Shown here one piece after another: positions 47,734 through 56,963 of a stretch of 64,000 nucleotides of DNA. Location: contig NZ_JAIWJX010000002.1 in assembly GCF_023149135.1 (NCBI RefSeq), positions 3,224,001 through 3,288,000 of the forward strand, in the 5' to 3' direction. The DNA comes from Fictibacillus marinisediminis. GTDB lineage: Bacteria > Bacillota > Bacilli > Bacillales > Fictibacillaceae. Position 1 is the first letter of the stretch; every line of letters starts with the position of its first letter. The position numbers and the translations under genes were made by a program. The notes under the pieces are model-generated. The model was not told the DNA's origin and did no database searches. It saw nothing but the letters and a program-made list of their open reading frames with translations.

Positions 47734-48915
47734 TTAGCCTACTAATTCAAAAACACCAGCAGCACCCATTCCGCCGCCGATACACATCGTTACGACACCG
47801 AACTGCTCTCCTCTGCGCTTCATTTCATGAAGAAGTGTAAGAGTAAGCTTTGCTCCGGAACATCCAAGCGGATGGCCGAGAGCGATTCCTCCACCGTTGA
47901 CATTGACTCTGTCTTCCGGAAGACCCAGCTCACGAATCACTTGCACAGCCTGTGAAGCAAATGCTTCATTCAGCTCGAACAAGCCGATATCTGATACTTC
48001 CAGACCAGCAAGCTTTAACGCTTTAGGAACAGCAGCTACAGGACCGATTCCCATGATTTCAGGCGGTACACCTGCAACAGCAAAACTTCTGAATTTCAGG
48101 AGTGGGGTCAATCCTTCCGCTTCTGCTTTTTCACGGTCCATGACAAGTACTGTCGCAGCGCCGTCACTCGTCTGTGATGCGTTACCTGCCGTTACAGAAC
48201 CATTAATAGAGAATGCAGGACGCAGACGCGCAAGTCCTTCAATGGTTGTATCAGGGCGAACACCTTCGTCCGTGTCGACTGTGAATTGTTTTTCTTTTAA
48301 TTTATTGTCTTCTCCCAGCCAGCGTCTTGTTACAGGAACTGAAACAATCTCATCCTTAAACCTGCCTTCCTGGATGGCACGTGCAGCATTTTGATGGCTT
48401 CGAACAGCAAAGGCATCCTGATCTTCCCTCGTTACACCAAATCGCTTTGCCACTTCCTCGGCTGTGAATCCCATCCCCATGTAATATTGAGGAACCGTTT
48501 CAACCAGGTAAGGATTCGGTTTGATGACATGGCCTTCCATCGGCAGCAGACTCATCGACTCAGCTCCTCCGGCTAAAACAGCCTGCGCATGACCGAGCAT
48601 AATTTTCTCGGCTCCATAAGCAATACTTTGAAGTCCTGAGGAACAGAACCGGTTAACGGTAATAGCCGGTATGGTATCCGGGAGGCCTGCTCTCGCCCCG
48701 ATCAATCTTGCCATGTTCATGCCCTGTTCTGCCTCTGGAATGGCACATCCCATGATGAGATCGTCAATCGGGCCGTCATAGCCGCCAGCGCGCCGCAGTG
48801 TTTCTTTTACGGTGATCGCTGCGAGTTCATCTGAACGCATTTGAGCGAAGGAACCTTTTTTTGCCTTGCCTATGGGTGTTCTTGCTCCTGCTACGATTAC
48901 AGCTTCTTTCAGCAT
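47734..48915 (-). CDS. fadA: Acetyl-CoA acyltransferase FadA (thiolase)
   Basis: 393 residues. Catalytic Cys in NRFCSSGLQ, His in [11 protein letters not shown] and second Cys in MCIGGGMG. Releases acetyl-CoA as the last step of each beta-oxidation round. AGGAGGGG precedes the ATG. Tightly placed between fadN (14 bp) and fadE (22 bp). Confidence 0.96.
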   Translation of the reverse strand: MLKEAVIVAGARTPIGKAKKGSFAQMRSDELAAITVKETLRRAGGYDGPIDDLIMGCAIPEAEQGMNMARLIGARAGLPDTIPAITVNRFCSSGLQSIAYGAEKIMLGHAQAVLAGGAESMSLLPMEGHVIKPNPYLVETVPQYYMGMGFTAEEVAKRFGVTREDQDAFAVRSHQNAARAIQEGRFKDEIVSVPVTRRWLGEDNKLKEKQFTVDTDEGVRPDTTIEGLARLRPAFSINGSVTAGNASQTSDGAATVLVMDREKAEAEGLTPLLKFRSFAVAGVPPEIMGIGPVAAVPKALKLAGLEVSDIGLFELNEAFASQAVQVIRELGLPEDRVNVNGGGIALGHPLGCSGAKLTLTLLHEMKRRGEQFGVVTMCIGGGMGAAGVFELVG

Positions 48916-48929
48916 TGTTTCCCCTCCTT

Positions 48930-51326
48930 TTAGTTGCGAAGCGGTTTTCCTTTAGTCAGCATATACTGCATTCTTGCTTGGGATTTTGGCTCACCCGCAA
49001 GACTCAGGAAAGCTTCCCGTTCGAGATCCAATAAGTATTGCTCATCGACCAGTGTTCCTTCAGGGACTCTTCCGCCTGACAGAACAAAGGCGAGCTTCTT
49101 AGCTATTTTCAGATCATGCTCGGAGACATAGCCTCCAAATCTCATCGTTTCAGCACCGAGTGAAAGTGTCGCATAACCCGCTTCACCGACAACCGGTATC
49201 TTTTTGCGTTTCGGCGGCTGGTACCCCTGCTTCGCCAATGAAAGAACGCGCTGTTTGGCATCATACAGAAGATGATCGCTGTTAACAGAGATTCCATCCT
49301 GCGGCCTTAAGAATCCAAGCTTTTCAGCTTCTTGTGCTGAAGTAGAAACCTTGGCCATCGCAATGGTTTCAAACACTTGGTTAACAACACCTTGAAGATC
49401 CAATTTTGCACCTTTAGGCAGACGTTCCACCTGGCGAAGCAGCAATTCTTTGTTTCCGCCTCCGCCTGGGATTAACCCGACACCTACTTCTACAAGGCCC
49501 ATATATGTTTCAGAAGACATTTGCATCTCAGCTGCAGGAAGAGAAACTTCCACTCCTCCGCCAAGGCTCATGCCAAAGTTTGCGGTAACGACCGGTTTTT
49601 TGCTGTAGCGCACCATTCCCATCGTATTCTGGAACTGGCGGACCATCATATCCAGCTCATAAAAATTGTCATCTTGTGCTTCCATTAAAATAAGCATCAG
49701 GTTGGCACCTACGCAGAAGTTTTTCCCCTGGTTTCCGATGACAAGCCCTTCGTAATTTCTTTCTACTTCTTCCAGCGCTTTATGGAGCATCATGATGATA
49801 TCAGGGCCCATGGCGTTGTTTGGAGACGTAAATTCTAAACAGGCTACCCCGTCCCCCATGTCGATCAGACTCGCACCGTTGTTCTTTGTGATCAGGTTTC
49901 CTTTGTTTTTCAGCAATGAAAGGTGAATCGTCTTTTTGTTTTCTTTGACTCTTCTATAGTCACCGTTATGGTAGAACGAAACTTCACCCTGCTCTGTCTG
50001 GTAGAAAGAATTGTTTCCGCTTTCAACAAACTCATGAATCCAGGATGGTACAGTCTCTCCTTCATCCGTCATGCGTTTAACGGATTCTTTCACTCCGATG
50101 GCATCCCAGATCTCAAACGGTCCATGCTCCCATCCGAAGCCCCATTTCATCGCATTATCGATGGCAACAATATCATCCGCGATTTCATACGCTTTTTCAG
50201 CAGAGTAGATCAATACCGGCTTAACTATCGACCAAAGCATCTCTCCTGCACGGTCTTTACTATATAAAAGCGCTTTCACTTTTTGCTCTGTTGTCTTCAA
50301 TTGTTTTGCCTGTTCCGTGGTGGCGGTCTTCAGTTTTTGGCGCGGCTTGTATTCCAGTGTAGAAGGATCCAGTTCAAGGATCTCTGCTCCCTGCTTGCTC
50401 TTCTGTTTTAAATAGAAGCCTTGGCCGGATTTGCTTCCCATCCACCCTTTTTCCACCATTTCGTTCAAGAATGGAGGAACATCAAACACTTCTTTTTCTT
50501 TTCCTTCCACTTGGTCATATACGTTTCTTGCCACGTGAAGGAAGGTATCCAATCCAACCACGTCAAGGGTCCTGAAGGTCGCACTTTTCGGGCGGCCGAT
50601 CAGCGGGCCTGTCACAGAATCAATCTCCCCTACGCTGTACCCCTGTTTCATCATTTCCTGAACCGTGACCATCAGGCCGTATGTTCCAATCCTGTTGGCG
50701 ATGAAGTTCGGTGTATCTTTTGCTACGACTACGCCTTTTCCAAGTATGTTCTCCCCAAATTCCTTCATAAAAGAAACGATCTCAGGGCTGGTATCCTTTG
50801 TTGGGATGATTTCCAACAGTTTTAAGTATCGCGGCGGATTAAAGAAATGCGTGCCCAGGAAATGTTCTTTAAAGTCGTCAGAACGATCCGCTGCCATCGC
50901 GTGGATGGAAATACCTGATGTGTTAGAGCTAATAATTGAACCTTTCTTACGGAATTGTTCTACTTGTTCAAAAATCTGACGCTTTACATCCAGCCGTTCA
51001 ACAACGACCTCAATGATCCAGTCCACATCATTCAGCTTTGATAAGTCATCTGTAAAGTTGCCGACTGAAATTAAATCAAGATTTTCTTTTACCGCCAGAG
51101 GTGCTGGTTTTTGTTTAAGCATTCTTTCCTTTGCCTGTATGGTGAGTCTGTTGCGGAACTGGGGGCTGTCTTCCGTAATGCCTTTTGCCTTTTCAGCCTC
51201 TGACAGTTCTCTCGGCACCATATCCAGAAGCAAAGTAGGGATTCCTACATTCGCGAGATGTGCAGCGATTCCTGCTCCCATCACTCCAGACCCTAGAACA
51301 GCAGCCTTTTGAATGGTTATGGCCAT
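48930..51326 (-). CDS. fadN: FadN, 3-hydroxyacyl-CoA dehydrogenase/enoyl-CoA hydratase
   Basis: 798 residues. N-terminal Rossmann domain ([19 protein letters not shown]) and dehydrogenase helical domain, then a C-terminal crotonase-like domain after about residue 470 ([27 protein letters not shown]). It hydrates enoyl-CoA and oxidises the 3-hydroxyacyl-CoA. AGGAGG lies 7 bases before ATG at 51326. The FadR site is just upstream. Confidence 0.95.
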   Translation of the reverse strand: MAITIQKAAVLGSGVMGAGIAAHLANVGIPTLLLDMVPRELSEAEKAKGITEDSPQFRNRLTIQAKERMLKQKPAPLAVKENLDLISVGNFTDDLSKLNDVDWIIEVVVERLDVKRQIFEQVEQFRKKGSIISSNTSGISIHAMAADRSDDFKEHFLGTHFFNPPRYLKLLEIIPTKDTSPEIVSFMKEFGENILGKGVVVAKDTPNFIANRIGTYGLMVTVQEMMKQGYSVGEIDSVTGPLIGRPKSATFRTLDVVGLDTFLHVARNVYDQVEGKEKEVFDVPPFLNEMVEKGWMGSKSGQGFYLKQKSKQGAEILELDPSTLEYKPRQKLKTATTEQAKQLKTTEQKVKALLYSKDRAGEMLWSIVKPVLIYSAEKAYEIADDIVAIDNAMKWGFGWEHGPFEIWDAIGVKESVKRMTDEGETVPSWIHEFVESGNNSFYQTEQGEVSFYHNGDYRRVKENKKTIHLSLLKNKGNLITKNNGASLIDMGDGVACLEFTSPNNAMGPDIIMMLHKALEEVERNYEGLVIGNQGKNFCVGANLMLILMEAQDDNFYELDMMVRQFQNTMGMVRYSKKPVVTANFGMSLGGGVEVSLPAAEMQMSSETYMGLVEVGVGLIPGGGGNKELLLRQVERLPKGAKLDLQGVVNQVFETIAMAKVSTSAQEAEKLGFLRPQDGISVNSDHLLYDAKQRVLSLAKQGYQPPKRKKIPVVGEAGYATLSLGAETMRFGGYVSEHDLKIAKKLAFVLSGGRVPEGTLVDEQYLLDLEREAFLSLAGEPKSQARMQYMLTKGKPLRN

Positions 51327-51347
51327 CTTTTTTCCTCCTTCAGCTAT

Positions 51348-51365
51348 TGAATGAACACTCATTCA
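51348..51365. promoter_or_regulatory. FadR operator of the fadNAE operon
   Basis: TGAATGAACACTCATTCA is a perfect 7-4-7 palindrome matching the Bacillus FadR consensus TGAATGAMTANTCATTCA. It lies 21 bp before the fadN start, so FadR would block transcription without long acyl-CoA. Confidence 0.92.
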
Positions 51366-51534
51366 TTTTTAGGGTAAAAAAAATAAATGACTACTTTTTA
51401 AATTTAGTTCTATACTCATCATAAGACATTTCGATTATTTTGACAACATAGAATTTTCTTTCTTTTTGTAAAGGTTTTTGTCATAGTAAAACCAAGCCCT
51501 AAACACACATCAAAACATCAAAGGAAGTGAAGTC

Positions 51535-52416
51535 ATGTCAGTTAAAGTAGGAGTTCTGATCCTTCACGGAATCGGCAACCAGGATGAAACGTACGCCGAT
51601 GATTTTATGCATTCATTAAAACATAGCTTCGGACAAAAAATTGCTTCCTTTCATCATGCACCTGAAACGCAGATTGAAATGGTCCCTGTTTTTTGGGGCG
51701 GCGTATTCAATGAAAGAGAAGAAGACTTATGGACTTCGATGGATAAGAAGATTTCGCTGAATTATGCCCCTCTTCGCCAGTTTGTCATTCGCTTTTTCGG
51801 TGATGCTATCGCTTATCAGCCAGCTCCCATTTCATCCTCGCATTTAAATCCAAACTACGAAAGAGTTCATGAAACCGTTGCGAAAGGCTTACATACACTG
51901 CGGAACAAAGCAGGTGATCAAACTCCGCTTTCTGTCGTATCTCACAGCCTTGGAACGGTTATAGCGAGCAATTATTTTTATGACCTTCAATTTATCCCGG
52001 AAAAAATTCCTGACAGCATCAAAAGCTTAAAGTCAAATAATCCTCTGGAAAACGGTGAAACCCTATCCAGCTTTTATACGATGGGGACTCCCATGCCTTT
52101 ATGGACGTTAAGATATTCAGATTTTGACAGTCCCATCCGCGTCCCATCGCCTCATTTTAAAAAGCATTGCAGCCATGTTCAAGGAGAATGGGTTAATTTT
52201 TATGATCAGGATGATGTTATTGCATTTCCCTTAAAAACATTAAATGAGGAATACAGCCGGTCGGTGACAAAAGACATTGAAGTGAACACTGGAAATCTTT
52301 TTGCTTCTTGGTCGCCCCTCTCCCATCTCTATTATTTTAAAACGGACAAAATCATCGACCATATCAGTTCCTCACTGTCCAAGCTCTGGAAAACCATTAA
52401 TAAAGTTAATGGATAG
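51535..52416 (+). CDS. Alpha/beta hydrolase-like protein
   Basis: 293 residues. Opens KVGVLILHGIGNQDETYADDF (oxyanion loop HGIGN) and has a nucleophile elbow SHSLGT in place of GxSxG, an Asp in FYDQDDVIAF and His in SHLYYFKTDK. No signal peptide. Divergent from fadN, sharing its 200-bp promoter region. It could act on acyl esters but the family is not known to me. Confidence 0.7.
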   Translation: MSVKVGVLILHGIGNQDETYADDFMHSLKHSFGQKIASFHHAPETQIEMVPVFWGGVFNEREEDLWTSMDKKISLNYAPLRQFVIRFFGDAIAYQPAPISSSHLNPNYERVHETVAKGLHTLRNKAGDQTPLSVVSHSLGTVIASNYFYDLQFIPEKIPDSIKSLKSNNPLENGETLSSFYTMGTPMPLWTLRYSDFDSPIRVPSPHFKKHCSHVQGEWVNFYDQDDVIAFPLKTLNEEYSRSVTKDIEVNTGNLFASWSPLSHLYYFKTDKIIDHISSSLSKLWKTINKVNG

Positions 52417-52603
52417 TTAAAGTTTACGACAGAGTTTTCCGGGAATCCGGAATTTTTTCCGTTTTTCCGGAATTTAATTCATTCTTAACCTACGTGGACT
52501 TTCACGCCATTCGTCCTCTTTCCTTTCCGAAATTTCGGAATAAAATCTTCATGAAATATTCATAAAAATTTCAAAAGTCTGATAGCGCTTTAATTTCTTC
52601 GTT
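52417..52603. promoter_or_regulatory. Cluster of TTCCGGAA-type inverted repeats upstream of the sigma-54 promoter
   Basis: TCCGGAATTTTTTCC, TTCCGGAATTTAATTC, then TTTCCGAAATTTCGGAATAA occur at roughly 52447-52550. They look like binding sites of an enhancer-binding protein, 60-160 bp before the promoter. A cre-like TGATAGCGCTTTAA lies at 52580. Confidence 0.6.
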
Positions 52604-52620
52604 TTGGCACGGAACTTGCA
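52604..52620 (+). promoter_or_regulatory. Sigma-54 (-24/-12) promoter
   Basis: TTGGCACGGAACTTGCA matches the -24/-12 consensus TTGGCACN5TTGCA exactly. It sits 38 bp before scoA, so the ketone-body genes should need RpoN and an activator. Confidence 0.92.
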
Positions 52621-52657
52621 AGATAGAAAACAGAGCAGAAAAAAGGAGTGAATGCTT

Positions 52658-53347
52658 ATGAAACCTGTAATATCTTCATTTCAAGAAGCCGTAAAGGACA
52701 TTCAGGACGGTTCCGTACTCATGGTAGGCGGCTTCGGACTGGTCGGTATCCCTGAAAATCTGATTCTGGCCCTTGTTGAGAAAGGGACCAAAGATTTAAC
52801 CGTCATCTCCAATAACTGCGGGGTGGATGATTGGGGTCTTGGCCTGCTTTTGAAAAATAAACAGATAAAGAAGATGGTAGGTTCTTATGTAGGAGAGAAC
52901 AAAGAATTTGAGCGGCAAGTTTTATCAGGTGAAATTGAAGTCGAACTGATCCCGCAAGGCACATTGGCAGAAAGGATTCGAGCCGGCGGTGCTGGCATTC
53001 CTGCGTTTTATACCCCTGCTGGAGTGGGTACTCCACTTGCTGAAGGCAGAGAAATCCGATCTTTCGGCGGGAAAGAATACATGCTGGAAACTGGACTTCA
53101 GGCAGACTTCAGCCTCGTTCGTGCGGCCAAAGCCGACAGAATGGGTAATCTGATCTACCACAAAACAGCGAGAAACTTTAATCCAATGATGGCAGCAGCA
53201 GGCAAGGTAACGATCGCTGAAGTTGAAGAGCTTGAAGAGGCCGGCTGCCTCGTAGCGGATGCAATCCACACTCCCGGCATCTATGTCCAATCCCTTATTG
53301 TCGGTGTACAGGAAAAAAGAATTGAAAGGTTAACAGTTGCCAATTAA
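52658..53347 (+). CDS. scoA: Succinyl-CoA:3-ketoacid CoA-transferase subunit A
   Basis: 229 residues of CoA-transferase family I subunit A. Motifs [13 protein letters not shown] and [20 protein letters not shown] are complete. With subunit B it activates acetoacetate to acetoacetyl-CoA. ATG at 52658 has GGAG 9 bases upstream. First gene of the locus behind the sigma-54 promoter, with scoB 18 bp downstream. Confidence 0.95.
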   Translation: MKPVISSFQEAVKDIQDGSVLMVGGFGLVGIPENLILALVEKGTKDLTVISNNCGVDDWGLGLLLKNKQIKKMVGSYVGENKEFERQVLSGEIEVELIPQGTLAERIRAGGAGIPAFYTPAGVGTPLAEGREIRSFGGKEYMLETGLQADFSLVRAAKADRMGNLIYHKTARNFNPMMAAAGKVTIAEVEELEEAGCLVADAIHTPGIYVQSLIVGVQEKRIERLTVAN

Positions 53348-53365
53348 CCGGAACGGAGGAAATAC

Positions 53366-54043
53366 ATGGGTACGAATGTAATGGATAAGAAAGCGATTAG
53401 AGAAAAGATCGCAAAACGTGCTGAACAGGAAATTGAAAGCGGTTACTATGTCAACCTCGGAATCGGAATGCCTACCCTTGTTGCCAATTATATCTCGGCG
53501 GATAAAAGTGTCGTTCTGCAGTCTGAGAATGGACTTTTGGGAATCGGACCTTATCCATCTGAAGAAAAGGTTGATCCCGATTTAATCAATGCAGGAAAAG
53601 AGACCATTACTGCGATTGAAGGAGCATCTTATTTTGACAGTGCTGAATCATTCGGCATGATCCGCGGCGGGCATATTGACATTGCTATCCTTGGAGGTAT
53701 GGAGGTTTCCGGAAGCGGTGACCTCGCTAACTGGATGATTCCCGGAAAAATGATAAAAGGGATGGGCGGTGCGATGGATCTTGTCCACGGAGCAAAAAAG
53801 ATCATCGTCATCATGGACCATGTCAGCAAAGACGGGAAAAGCAAGATTTTAAATGAATGCACACTTCCGCTAACTGGACGCGGTGTCGTAAACCGAATTA
53901 TCACGGAGCGTGCGGTTATGGATGTGACGGATAACGGATTGGAGCTTGTTGAAGTCGCCCAAGGCTATACCGTGGAAGACATTCAGCAAAGCACCGAACC
54001 TCACCTTGCTGTTTCAAAAAATATTAAGCTCGAAGCCTATTAA
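53366..54043 (+). CDS. scoB: Succinyl-CoA:3-ketoacid CoA-transferase subunit B
   Basis: 225 residues. Catalytic Glu in [13 protein letters not shown] and the Gly-rich [12 protein letters not shown] are in place. GGAGG precedes ATG at 53366. Partner of ScoA. A repeat element separates it from the permease gene downstream. Confidence 0.95.
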   Translation: MGTNVMDKKAIREKIAKRAEQEIESGYYVNLGIGMPTLVANYISADKSVVLQSENGLLGIGPYPSEEKVDPDLINAGKETITAIEGASYFDSAESFGMIRGGHIDIAILGGMEVSGSGDLANWMIPGKMIKGMGGAMDLVHGAKKIIVIMDHVSKDGKSKILNECTLPLTGRGVVNRIITERAVMDVTDNGLELVEVAQGYTVEDIQQSTEPHLAVSKNIKLEAY

Positions 54044-54159
54044 TTGATAGGATTACGAAAGGAGTGATGCCGTTCTTTCAGCTGTTTTGCAAAATGCTCT
54101 TTTCTAAAAGATTGTTGCCTGGGGAACATTTTTGTAAAGAAACTTCATTGACAAGTTGA

Positions 54160-54345
54160 TAGGAGTGCAAGGTACGAGACTCCTCGAAAATGAATTTCAC
54201 ATTTTCTTCGTGCGATATAACGCTGCCGAAGCCTTCCTTGTCCTGCGGGGGAAGCGTGACAGGCGAGACACGCAGGCGCGTGCGCCGAGGGGCTCAGCGC
54301 ACGCCCCGCGGAAAGCGAGCATCCTGAAACGGAGATCAACCAACC
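54160..54345. repeat. Inverted copy of repeat family B, with a nested 58-bp insert
   Basis: Reverse complement reads GCTCGCTTTCCGCGGGGCGT, GAGCC, GCCTGTCACGCTTCCCCCGC, then an insert, then GAGTCTCGTACCTTGCACTC. Relative to the 18.99 kb copy, about 58 bp (CAAGGAAGGCTTCGGCAGCG ... TTCATTTTC) interrupt it, flanked on both sides by AGGA. It lies between scoB and the permease gene. Confidence 0.75.
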
Positions 54346-54430
54346 TCAATAGCAACAAAGGTTGCGAAAACAGCCTTGCAAAAACAGAGTTTGGCATTCA
54401 GGTCAGAAACACTTATAGGGGGGTTACCTA

Positions 54431-55825
54431 GTGGATATTATTATTATTCTGTTGGCTTTATTTTTCCTTATGTTTGTCGCATACCGTGGCTTCAGTGTCA
54501 TTTTGTTTGCACCGATCGCTGCACTTTTCGCGGTGCTTTTAACAGATCCTGGCCATGTCCTTCCGTTCTTCTCGGGAGTATTCATGGAAAAGATGGTCGG
54601 ATTTATTAAACTATATTTCCCGGTTTTCTTACTTGGAGCGATTTTCGGGAAAGTCATAGAAATGTCAGGCTTTGCAAAATCTATCACAAGAGCGGTTATC
54701 AAATTAATCGGACCGAGCAGAGCGATGCTGGCGATTGTCCTTGTCGGCGCCATTCTGACATACGGCGGCGTTTCCCTGTTCGTCGTAGCATTTGCACTCT
54801 ACCCATTCGCTTCTGAACTGTTTAAAGCTGCGGATATTCCAAAACGCCTCATACCTGGAACCATCGCGCTTGGTGCGTTCACCTTTACGATGGATGCTTT
54901 TCCTGGAACACCGCAGATTCAGAACATTATTCCTACTACGTTTTTTAAAACAGATACGTGGGCTGCACCTTGGCTTGGATTGATCGGCGGTCTTTTTGTT
55001 CTTGCGATTGGTATGACTTATTTAGAATGGAGAAGAAGAAAAGCAGCAAAAGCTGGCGAGGGCTATGGAACAGGCCATATCAACGAGCCGGAACAAATTC
55101 CGGATGAAGTGCTTCCGAATGCCTTTATTGCTATTCTGCCCCTTCTTCTCGTCGGTATTTTCAACAAAGTATTTACAACCATGATCCCGAAGTATTACGG
55201 CACCGTTTTTGATTTTACAAAAATCGGCATGAAAGATGTGCCGCCGGTTGAAATTCCAAAGCTTGCGGCGGTCTGGGCAGTAGAAGGCGCACTTGTCATC
55301 GGAATTGTAACGGTTCTCTTGTTTGCTTTCAGACAAGTAAAATCAAATTTCAACGCCGGCATCAATATTTCAATCGGCGGAGCCCTGCTCGCTACACTCA
55401 ATACCGCTTCCGAATATGGATTCGGCGGAGTAATCGCTGCCCTCCCTGGTTTTGCCTCTGTCAATAAAGGCATGGCCGATACTATTCAGGACCCGCTTGT
55501 TAACGAAGCTGTAACAACAACGGCCCTGGCAGGTATTACTGGTTCGGCTTCCGGCGGTTTGAGTATTGCCCTGGCAACGATGGGTGACAAATATGTCGCA
55601 CAAGCCGATAAGCTTGGAATTGATCCAGAAGTACTTCACAGAGTAGCTTCAATGGCAAGCGGAGGCATGGATACACTTCCTCATAACGGAGCGGTCATCA
55701 CCCTGCTCGCGGTTACCGGGCTAACTCATAAACAATCCTATATTGATATTTTTGCGATGACCCTCATTAAGACAATTGCTGTATTTTTCGTTATCGCCCT
55801 TTATTATCTTTTCGGCATCGTTTAA
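54431..55825 (+). CDS. GntP-family permease, probably 3-hydroxybutyrate/acetoacetate transporter
   Basis: 464 residues with about 12-13 membrane helices and GntP-family motifs (LTYGGVSLFVVAFALYPF, TASEYGFGGVIAALPGF, GSASGGLSIALA). The equivalent in the B. subtilis yxjC-scoA-scoB-yxjF operon is YxjC, so uptake of hydroxybutyrate or acetoacetate fits; gluconate remains possible from family alone. GTG at 54431 has GGGGGG 7 bases upstream. Repeat elements lie on both sides. Confidence 0.82.
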   Translation: MDIIIILLALFFLMFVAYRGFSVILFAPIAALFAVLLTDPGHVLPFFSGVFMEKMVGFIKLYFPVFLLGAIFGKVIEMSGFAKSITRAVIKLIGPSRAMLAIVLVGAILTYGGVSLFVVAFALYPFASELFKAADIPKRLIPGTIALGAFTFTMDAFPGTPQIQNIIPTTFFKTDTWAAPWLGLIGGLFVLAIGMTYLEWRRRKAAKAGEGYGTGHINEPEQIPDEVLPNAFIAILPLLLVGIFNKVFTTMIPKYYGTVFDFTKIGMKDVPPVEIPKLAAVWAVEGALVIGIVTVLLFAFRQVKSNFNAGINISIGGALLATLNTASEYGFGGVIAALPGFASVNKGMADTIQDPLVNEAVTTTALAGITGSASGGLSIALATMGDKYVAQADKLGIDPEVLHRVASMASGGMDTLPHNGAVITLLAVTGLTHKQSYIDIFAMTLIKTIAVFFVIALYYLFGIV

Positions 55826-55826
55826 A

Positions 55827-56045
55827 AGAAAAGCGCAAGCACACCGTTAAGGTCCGATAAAGAAGACACGGCTCATGTCCTTAATGAAGCGCTGGAGTTC
55901 TTTCCCAGCAACACGCTTTTTGTGTTGAGGGGGAAGAGCGAAGTGACCAGGAACGAAAAAAGCTGTTTATTTTCGTCCTTCGATGGCCTGGGCTGAAAAC
56001 AAGAAACACGTTTTCAGTCTTGGGTGCTGGAGCTAGACATTTCTT
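55827..56045. repeat. Long copy of repeat family A between permease and bdhA
   Basis: Starts AAAGCGCAAGCAC, then TTAAGGTCCGATAAAG, GCGCTGGAGTTCTTTCCC with the pairing GGGAAGAGCGAAG, an internal hairpin (GAACGAAAAAAGC / ATTTTCGTCC), and ends CTTGGGTGCTGGAGCTAGAC. It is the longest copy and splits the ketone-body locus. Confidence 0.8.
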
Positions 56046-56087
56046 CACAGCTTATTCTTACATCAACATGTAAAAGGAGAAAATGGT

Positions 56088-56873
56088 ATGGGAAGCTTAG
56101 TACAGGATAAAGTCGCATTTATTACAGGAGCTGCAAGCGGAATCGGACTTGAGATCGCGATGGATTTTGCCAAGGAAGGGGCAAAGGTGGCCATTTGTGA
56201 TTTAAATGAAGAAAAAGCCAAGGATGCTGCTTTGTCACTTAGAGATAAAGGCTATCACGCTATAGGAACAGCCTGTGATGTCAGTGATGAAGAAGCGCTC
56301 AAACGGGCGATGGATGAGACCGTTCACGAATTTGGAAGACTGGATGTCGTCATCAACAACGCCGGCCTGCAGCATGTATCACCCATTGAAGATTTCCCGA
56401 CTGAGAAATTTGAGCAACTGATCAAAGTGATGCTGACTGCGCCGTTCATGGCGACGAAACACGCGTTTCCGATCATGAAAAAACAAGGCTTCGGACGCAT
56501 CATCAATATGGCATCCATCAATGGGCTTGTCGGTTTTGCCGGAAAAGCTGCCTATAACAGTGCCAAACACGGTGTGATCGGGCTGACGAAAGTAGCCGCC
56601 CTTGAAGGTGCAGAGCATGGAGTTACTGTAAATGCCATCTGCCCTGGCTACGTGGATACACCGCTTGTAAGGAACCAGCTTTCAGACTTGGCACGTACCC
56701 GAAATGTAGAACTTGAAAAAGTACTGGAAGAGGTCATCTACCCTCTCGTTCCCCAGAAACGTTTGCTTTCAGTTAAGGAGATTTCTGATTATGCGATCTT
56801 CCTCGCGAGCGATAAGGCTGGAGGAGTTACTGGCCAGGCGGTTGTGATCGATGGCGGATACACCGCTCAATAA
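56088..56873 (+). CDS. bdhA: 3-hydroxybutyrate dehydrogenase (SDR)
   Basis: 261 residues of the SDR family. TGAASGIGLEIA, NNAGLQHVSPI, Ser in NMASINGLVGF and YNSAKHG form the active site, and the His-Val-Pro-Gly pattern CPGYVDTPL matches 3-hydroxybutyrate dehydrogenases. It oxidises D-3-hydroxybutyrate to acetoacetate, the ScoAB substrate. AAAGGAG precedes the ATG. Like YxjF in B. subtilis. Confidence 0.92.
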   Translation: MGSLVQDKVAFITGAASGIGLEIAMDFAKEGAKVAICDLNEEKAKDAALSLRDKGYHAIGTACDVSDEEALKRAMDETVHEFGRLDVVINNAGLQHVSPIEDFPTEKFEQLIKVMLTAPFMATKHAFPIMKKQGFGRIINMASINGLVGFAGKAAYNSAKHGVIGLTKVAALEGAEHGVTVNAICPGYVDTPLVRNQLSDLARTRNVELEKVLEEVIYPLVPQKRLLSVKEISDYAIFLASDKAGGVTGQAVVIDGGYTAQ

Positions 56874-56904
56874 AAACAGTGAGAGAAAAATGGATATCAA
56901 CAAC

Positions 56905-56942
56905 GAGAAGAGCCCGCCTGTAATCCTGGAGGGCTCTTCTCT
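56905..56942 (+). terminator. Terminator of bdhA
   Basis: GAGAAGAGCCC / GGGCTCTTCTC 11-bp hairpin. It lies 20 bp before the hydrolase start, so that gene has its own promoter or readthrough. Confidence 0.85.
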
Positions 56943-56963
56943 ATTTAGAATGGAGGAATTGAT

